Source of the DNA: Cocos nucifera
Taxonomy: Eukaryota > Streptophyta > Magnoliopsida > Arecales > Arecaceae
Direction: 5' to 3'
Length of the DNA: 64,000 bases
Assembly (NCBI GenBank): GCA_006176705.1
Contig: QRFJ01002113.1
Location: 124,001 to 188,000 of the forward strand
How positions within the stretch are numbered: position 1 is the first letter of the stretch; each line of letters starts with the position of its first letter. The notes below the pieces were generated by a model, which saw only the letters and a list, made by a program, of their open reading frames with translations, was not told where the DNA came from and ran no database searches. The translations under genes and the position numbers were made by a program. Shown here piece by piece: positions 58,556-64,000 of the stretch.

Positions 58556-60547
58556 TGAAGGAAAAATCCTATTTTTCTTGCACAAGATCATTTAGATCTA
58601 ATTGGATCTCAAGAAATATTTCAAAATTTTTTTTCTACAATCCTAATCAGATTTGAGATATCTTAGATCTGATCCTAAAGATCTGATATTATATAATAAA
58701 AATAAAATTAAATCTAATTTAATTTCATACCTCATTTTTGGGTAATCAGATTATCTTATGATGATCCTGAATGATCCTAAGATTCTGGAAGGAGCCACGC
58801 ATAGGCCTGACCTCTACTAGTGTCCACTCAGGCAGGATCTAGAGGTCTTCTCCTTTTGAATCATCCATTCAAAAATTAGATCTAGTTCTAATCTTGAAGT
58901 TTTTCAAAAACTTCTTTTGAAGAAGCAGTGGTCATCTCTTCCAGTAGTATTGCCTTCTTCTTGATCTGGGCACCTTTCTTCCTTGGATTGCACTTGAACC
59001 CGTGCCCAACTCCATTGGACATAGAGAGGAGAGAGAGAGAGGATTAGAGGGAGATGTGGAATAGAGGAGGGCAGCCTTGTGGCATAGTGAAAAGAAAAGG
59101 CACAAAAATCCTAGGCACCGATAGGGTTTAAATAGACCCTGCTGCGCCATGTAGTACCACATCATCCTGGCCAATCAGAGATCTTCATTCAATTAGATCT
59201 AAATTTGATTGATGGGATGATGTCATCTGATCCAATCATATGAGAGTCCCCCAAAAATTGTCATAGATGGCGCCAACAATGGATAAACCCAAAAGTCTTT
59301 GGCGCCTAGGTGTTTGAATCAATCATGAAACTCTGGAGTCTCATCTATATGGGAGTCCATCTCTTATCCACATGGGGTGCATGCCTAGGATGGCATGTGC
59401 CCTTTCTCTTGCATATTTTAGTAGGGGGACAAGAGCCCCAGGTGCTCTCTTATAAGCACATGACACATGGCTGTATGTCCAAGTGTCCATGGTCAACTGT
59501 TGACCTATATCCAAAAATAGGAATTAGCAGGTGATAGAAATTGACAGGTGTTGTCTTAAGTCCATCTAATGAATTAAGACAATCCTTTTCTGATCTGGAC
59601 AAGCTTCAATTAGACTAAGACAAGATTTCTGAGTAAGCTCAAATAAATTTAGCTCAGTCGAGATGAATCAAAATGATTATAAAAGAAGAATGTTAGGCTC
59701 AATCATGTGCTAGCATAATTTTCTTGAATCTAATTGAATCTAATTCAAATCAATTGAATTGGTTAGTCCAATTGATGATATCCAGATCCAAACTCTTATT
59801 TTTGTAATCTAGCTAGATTTAGTTCTATATGGTAATGAGATATGTCATGATCTCTATCATCGACATCATCGAAACACCTTTCGATGGACCAAATTTTTTT
59901 TGATTCATACAATTAGAATGATCGATCATCTAAATTATTCTAATTGCTTTCAAAATCCACTAGTGACACCTAGTAACATATTATGGCAATCCATCATAAT
60001 CGATAGCAAATCTCTCAGCACAGCTACCTATGTGATTGGGTTCTTCTATCTTGAGCTCCGACTGGATTAGGGTTAAGGTGAACTCGTTAAACCCAATATC
60101 CATCATATTAATTAATCATTTGATTTGAGTCCATTGTAAAACTCTAATAGAAACTCTTTCTATCATCTTCACTATACCATGGCCATGGGCTTATAGACTC
60201 AATCTCATGATTATCATGGGGTCGCTCCTCATCTACCGAGGTAGATAAATCTCCTATTAGTGCAATCCAATTTCTACAATGAACATGCTATAGCCAACAT
60301 ACACCTCAGAATTCCGATTAGCTAGGATACCAAGTTATGATATAGTCAAACTATAACACTCTCAAGGTGAACTGTCGATGCACCTCAGATCAAAGAACTA
60401 GACATACTACTGCAGCATCGAGCCAGTCATCGACGATAAGGTAGACTTTCTTATGATTGCTCGAGGTGGTCACGCTCAATGCCCTCGTTCTCTAATGAGT
60501 ACTTATACTCTTGCTCTAGTATCTCCACACCGTAGACTCAAGACACA
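58556..60547 (-). repeat. Element F: Angela-like LTR, reverse orientation, cut by G
   Basis: It starts TGAAGGAAAAATCC on the plus strand, which is the LTR 3' end, and aligns with the C and G LTRs to position 60547. The first ~300 bp of the LTR (U3 end) and anything beyond lie on the far side of G, outside the window. Whether F is a solo LTR or a full element cannot be told. The TATA region is TATTTAAA on the minus strand near 59125. Confidence 0.8.
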
Positions 60548-62807
60548 ATTAGATGTGTGCCCTAGAAGCCGGATTAGTTGTCACTTGTAATACACTTCTA
60601 AGGGCAATTTTATAATTTTGACTATAAATTAATAAATGAGTTATTTTCTATCATAGTGTGCATTTAAAAGTGTCTATGATACATCCTTTGAGTTAGTGGT
60701 AATGATAATTCATATTTTCAAGAGTTGAAAATTTAAGACATGAATTTTCATAAATAACTTATAAATTGCTTCCGACCATAGGATCATCATGAGGATGGTA
60801 ATCAATCTGAAAGATTGGTGTACGATTGCTTTCTTAGGATAGATGTATCTTAAGTCTTTGGTGTAGAGACACCGAAGTGAGAGTATAGATACTCGTTGTA
60901 GAATGAGGGCACTGAGTGTGACCACCTCGAGTAGTCATAAGGCAGTCTACCTTTTCATCGATGACTGACTCGATGCTGCAGTGGTGTGTCTGGTTCTTTT
61001 ACCTAAGGTGCATCAATAGTTCATCTTGAGGGTATTATAGTTTGACTATACCATAACTTAGTCTCCTAGACATTTGAAACCCTAAGGTGTATGTTGGCTA
61101 TAGCATGTTCATTGTAGGAATTGGATTGCACCAATAGGGGATATATCTACGTCGGTAGATGAGGAGTAGCTCTACGATAATCATGAGACTGAGTCCATAA
61201 GTCTATGGCCATGGTAGAGTGAAGATGATAGAAAGAGTTTCTATTAGGGTTACACATTGGACTCGAGTCGAATGATTATTTCATATGATAGACATTGGGT
61301 TTGACGAGTTCACCTTAACCCTAATGCTGTCAGGACTCAAGATAGAAGAATCCAATCACACAGGTAACTATACCGAGATGTTTGCTTTCAGTTCTAATGG
61401 GTTGCCACCATATACTGCTTGGTATCATTGGTGGATTTTGAGAGCAATTAGGATGATTTTGATGATCAATCATTCTAATTGTATGAATCAGAAAAGTTCT
61501 GGTCCATCAAAAGGTGTTTCGATGATGTCGATGATGGAGATCATGACATATCTCATTACCATATAGAATTGAATCTAACTAGATCACACAAATAAGGATT
61601 TAGATCTAGATATCATCAATTGAGCTAAGCCAATTTGATTGATTTGGATTTGATCCAATCAGGTTCAATGTAATCAAGCTAGCACATGATTGAGCCTAAC
61701 TTTCTCCTTCTAAAATCTTTCTGATTCATCGCAACTGAGTCAAATTTAATTTGACTCATTCTTATATTTTGAATGGATTTATTTTCATTTGATTAAAATA
61801 AGTCTAGATCAGATTAATTATAGAAATTAAATCCATTCATAGTCAAATTGGACTAGGGTCAAAAGTTGACTTATTTGAGAGAATTGAGGGTCACCTAATC
61901 AGATGCTTCTAGAAAATTTTCTAAAAATCATTTTAGTCTAATTTTTGGATATGTGATAGAGTATGAGATATGCATTGGGTGAACCAAATTTTATGATTTT
62001 TAGAGGCATCTAGACTGAGTTATGATAGAGTCTGATTTGGATCAAACTCTTGAGGGAAGAGTCCTAGGCGCAGTGGACTCTTCCTTATCTACTCATGTCG
62101 ATACCTTTTTGAATCATTTTTGGTAAAAAGAAATAGATGATATCAGATGGTTTTCATGGAGAATATGTCCTAGAGTCCTAATGATAAAATAAAGGAGTTA
62201 TTTTGATCAAAAGGGACTCTAAGTAGGCATTGTACATAAAAGCCTTTCTCATGTCAAAGTGCATACAATGCAAGAAATAATTTTTCATGCGCAAAGTCTG
62301 CCATCCCTAATATCCCACACCCCCTCTATCCTCTCTCTTCTTCTCTTCTATAAGCTAAAAAGTTAGGCACAAATCTGAGAAGAAGGTCCAACTTTTTTGG
62401 CATAATATTCAAGATCTATGCGATGGTGTTCGTGTGATGGACGAGCTGCCTTTAGAAATAGTTTTGATGGTTCTTCAGATCAAATCCAGATCTAATTTTT
62501 GAAGAAAAAGTTTATGTGGAGAAGACGTTCAGATCTTGCCTGAGTGAATACCGATAGAGGCTAGGCACGTGTGTGGCTTCTTCCAGAACCTCAGGAATCA
62601 ACAGTTATAAGATAATTAGATTACCTAATTAGGTACTTTAAATTAAATCTAATTTAATTTTAATTTTTAATTTTTAATATTATATCACCATGATTAAATC
62701 TGAGAACTCTTAGATTTGATCAGATTATTTAAGAATTTTAGAAAAATCTCCATCAGATCCGATCAAATCTACATGATCTTGTAGTGGAAAATAGTATTTT
62801 TTCTTCA
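60548..62807 (+). repeat. 5' LTR of G
   Basis: About 2.26 kb of the C/F-type LTR. It ends ATTTTTTCTTCA at 62807. It has a single GTCAAAAGTTGAC W-box pair near 61860 instead of the cluster of A-type LTRs, and a TATA-like ACATAAAAG near 62234. The frame at 61285-61566 is a shadow. Confidence 0.88.
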
Positions 62808-62809
62808 AT

Positions 62810-62821
62810 TGGTATCAGAGT
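62810..62821 (+). other. primer-binding site of G
   Basis: TGGTATCAGAGT, one base from the initiator tRNA-Met site. Confidence 0.88.
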
Positions 62822-64000
62822 TGCGTTAGCAATTCTTCAGATCTACCTTAGATCTAATTTTATTTTTATTTATGATCTGATATTAAAAGATTTTAGATAT
62901 CACATCAGATGTGATTAGATCTAAAATTATAAATTAAAAATTAAATAATTTAGATCTAATATGTATGAGATGCATGACTAGACTAGGTATAGAATAGTTC
63001 TATGTGTAGTCTAGTATGATCATGTATTTAATTTGATTAAATATAATTTTAGATCTATTTAATTTTTTTTTGGATGTTATAATTATTATAATCATATTTA
63101 AAAATAAAAAATAAAGTTTTTAATTTTTGATTTATTCCTATGAGATATGAAAGATGCATGCTTAGACTAGTCATAGAATAGTTCTATAAGACGTCTAGAA
63201 TAGTTTTAATTTTGATATGATCAAATTTAAAATTTTATTTTTTAGATTTAATATATGATATTTCAGATATGAAAGTATATATATTGATTTGATACATGAG
63301 ATGTATGCAAGACATGTATTAGTTAGATCTTTTTATATGTGATATATGATCTAACTAGTTTTATAGTAAAAAATTATATTTTTGATTAAGAAGTTTCCCA
63401 TGGCTGTCTGATCATAAGAATAAAGTAGGATTTAAAGGCCCTCTCCTTCCATTTGATGGGATGTTCTTATGGCATGTAGGGATGCTGCGTATTCATCCTT
63501 AATCAAAAATCAGAATTTATTTTTCTACAAAACCCTAGATCCTGAAATCCTAGGATTTCTATTACATGTTTTATTCATGAACCCAAAACTTAATTAAAAA
63601 TTAAGATTATAAAATTAATTAGATATAAAATTATGAATTTTTAGATTTAAGATATATTCATAAAATTGGGTTCAGACTTAGGTAGCTTAATTTGGTCTAG
63701 CGGTTGATCAAACTGAATCAAGAGTTGGTTAGGTGGGATCAAAGAAAGCTTAGATTTGACTAGCCTAATAGGATTAAGTCTGGATCAAGATCGAGTCATA
63801 TCTCATCAAGACCTAATTTAGCTCTATGGTTCGAGCTTTGATTGTAGGTTAATCCAATTGATTCTGATTCGATAATTTGGTGTCTAATGTAAGTTTAGTA
63901 GATATGATCGACTGATTTTTAATTGGGAGCTACTCGATCTAAATATGTTCTTATTGAGTGAATGGCATATCCCTTCCACTGGCCTCACTTACCTAGCCAT
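62822..64000 (+). other. leader of G, incomplete
   Basis: It follows the A, B and E leaders and includes the stem-loop (63382-63506) and a weakened donor site ATGTAAGT near 63888. No ORF. Cut by the window end before gag. Confidence 0.8.
63382..63506 (+). ncRNA. conserved leader stem-loop, copy in G
   Basis: Outer arms TTGATTAAGA and CCTTAATCAA pair at 9 of 10 positions. The closing pair is U-A here and C-G in A and E, so both sides have changed. The inner arms ATCATAAGAAT and GTTCTTATGGC pair at 10 of 11 positions, counting two G-U wobbles. Confidence 0.6.

Larger units (their letters stand above)
60548..64000 (+). mobile_element. Element G: Angela-like copia, 5' part, runs off the window
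   Basis: A 5' LTR (60548-62807), primer-binding site and about 1.2 kb of leader are in the window; gag would start beyond it. G is inserted head-to-head in the LTR of F. The first two LTR bases (TG) appear changed, since ATTAGATGTG stands for TGTTAGATGTG, so the exact start may be off by a few bases. TSD not testable here. Confidence 0.85.

Noticed and set aside
1..64000. Host protein-coding gene, rRNA, tRNA or a novel defence-type operon
   Set aside because: No sustained ORF outside retroelement proteins, no recognisable non-TE domains and no RNA gene signatures on either strand.

Overview
This window is plant nuclear DNA made almost entirely of nested LTR retrotransposons. I found no intact host gene, tRNA, rRNA, CRISPR array or prokaryotic feature. 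The coding remnants are Ty1/copia gag-pol of two kinds, SIRE/Maximus-like and Angela-like, plus one short Ty3/gypsy (Tat/Athila-like) LTR and a PF20167-type plant transposon ORF. Long Angela-like LTRs (2.2-2.6 kb) and AT-rich decayed internal regions point to a large angiosperm genome. A monocot such as a palm is my guess, not something the sequence proves.

Layout. 1-1300 (minus) is a broken PF20167-like ORF. 1556-7748 (minus) is a SIRE-like copia element (RT-RNase H, integrase, protease, gag, primer-binding site, 5' LTR) whose 3' LTR I cannot find. 7749-9200 (plus) is a Tat/Athila-like LTR, primer-binding site and start of the internal region. From 9201 to the end, everything is a stack of Angela-like elements ordered by target-site duplications (TSDs).

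The stack. Element C (minus, 9201 to beyond the window) is the base. D (minus, 11230-28927, TSD gatcc) sits in the 3' LTR of C. E (minus, 16698-23697, TSD tctct) sits in D. B (plus, 31062-57566, TSD tatcc) sits in the integrase of C. A (plus, 32657-48918, TSD atagc) sits in the 5' LTR of B. H, a solo LTR (minus, 32949-35238, TSD gtgga), sits in the 5' LTR of A. F (minus, from 58556) sits in the protease/pre-integrase region of C, and G (plus, from 60548 to the end) sits in F. The insertion order is therefore C, then D/B/F, then E/A/G, then H.

Each Angela-like copy follows LTR, primer-binding site for initiator tRNA-Met, leader of about 1.5-2 kb, gag, protease, integrase, RT-RNase H, polypurine tract, LTR. 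All coding regions carry stops or frameshifts, so none looks autonomous. The part of A between 42966 and 46632 is scrambled (partial LTRs and internal pieces around a 25-N gap) and unusually rich in small indels, so some of it may be assembly error.

Most interesting signals: a leader stem-loop of about 125 nt conserved in four elements, with compensatory changes; a perfect 5' splice-donor motif in the same leader; a cluster of eight W-box cores in the LTRs of the A-type subfamily; a shared Cys-to-Tyr change in the Gag zinc knuckle; two long LTR inverted repeats; and three LTR-in-LTR insertions close to the same LTR position.
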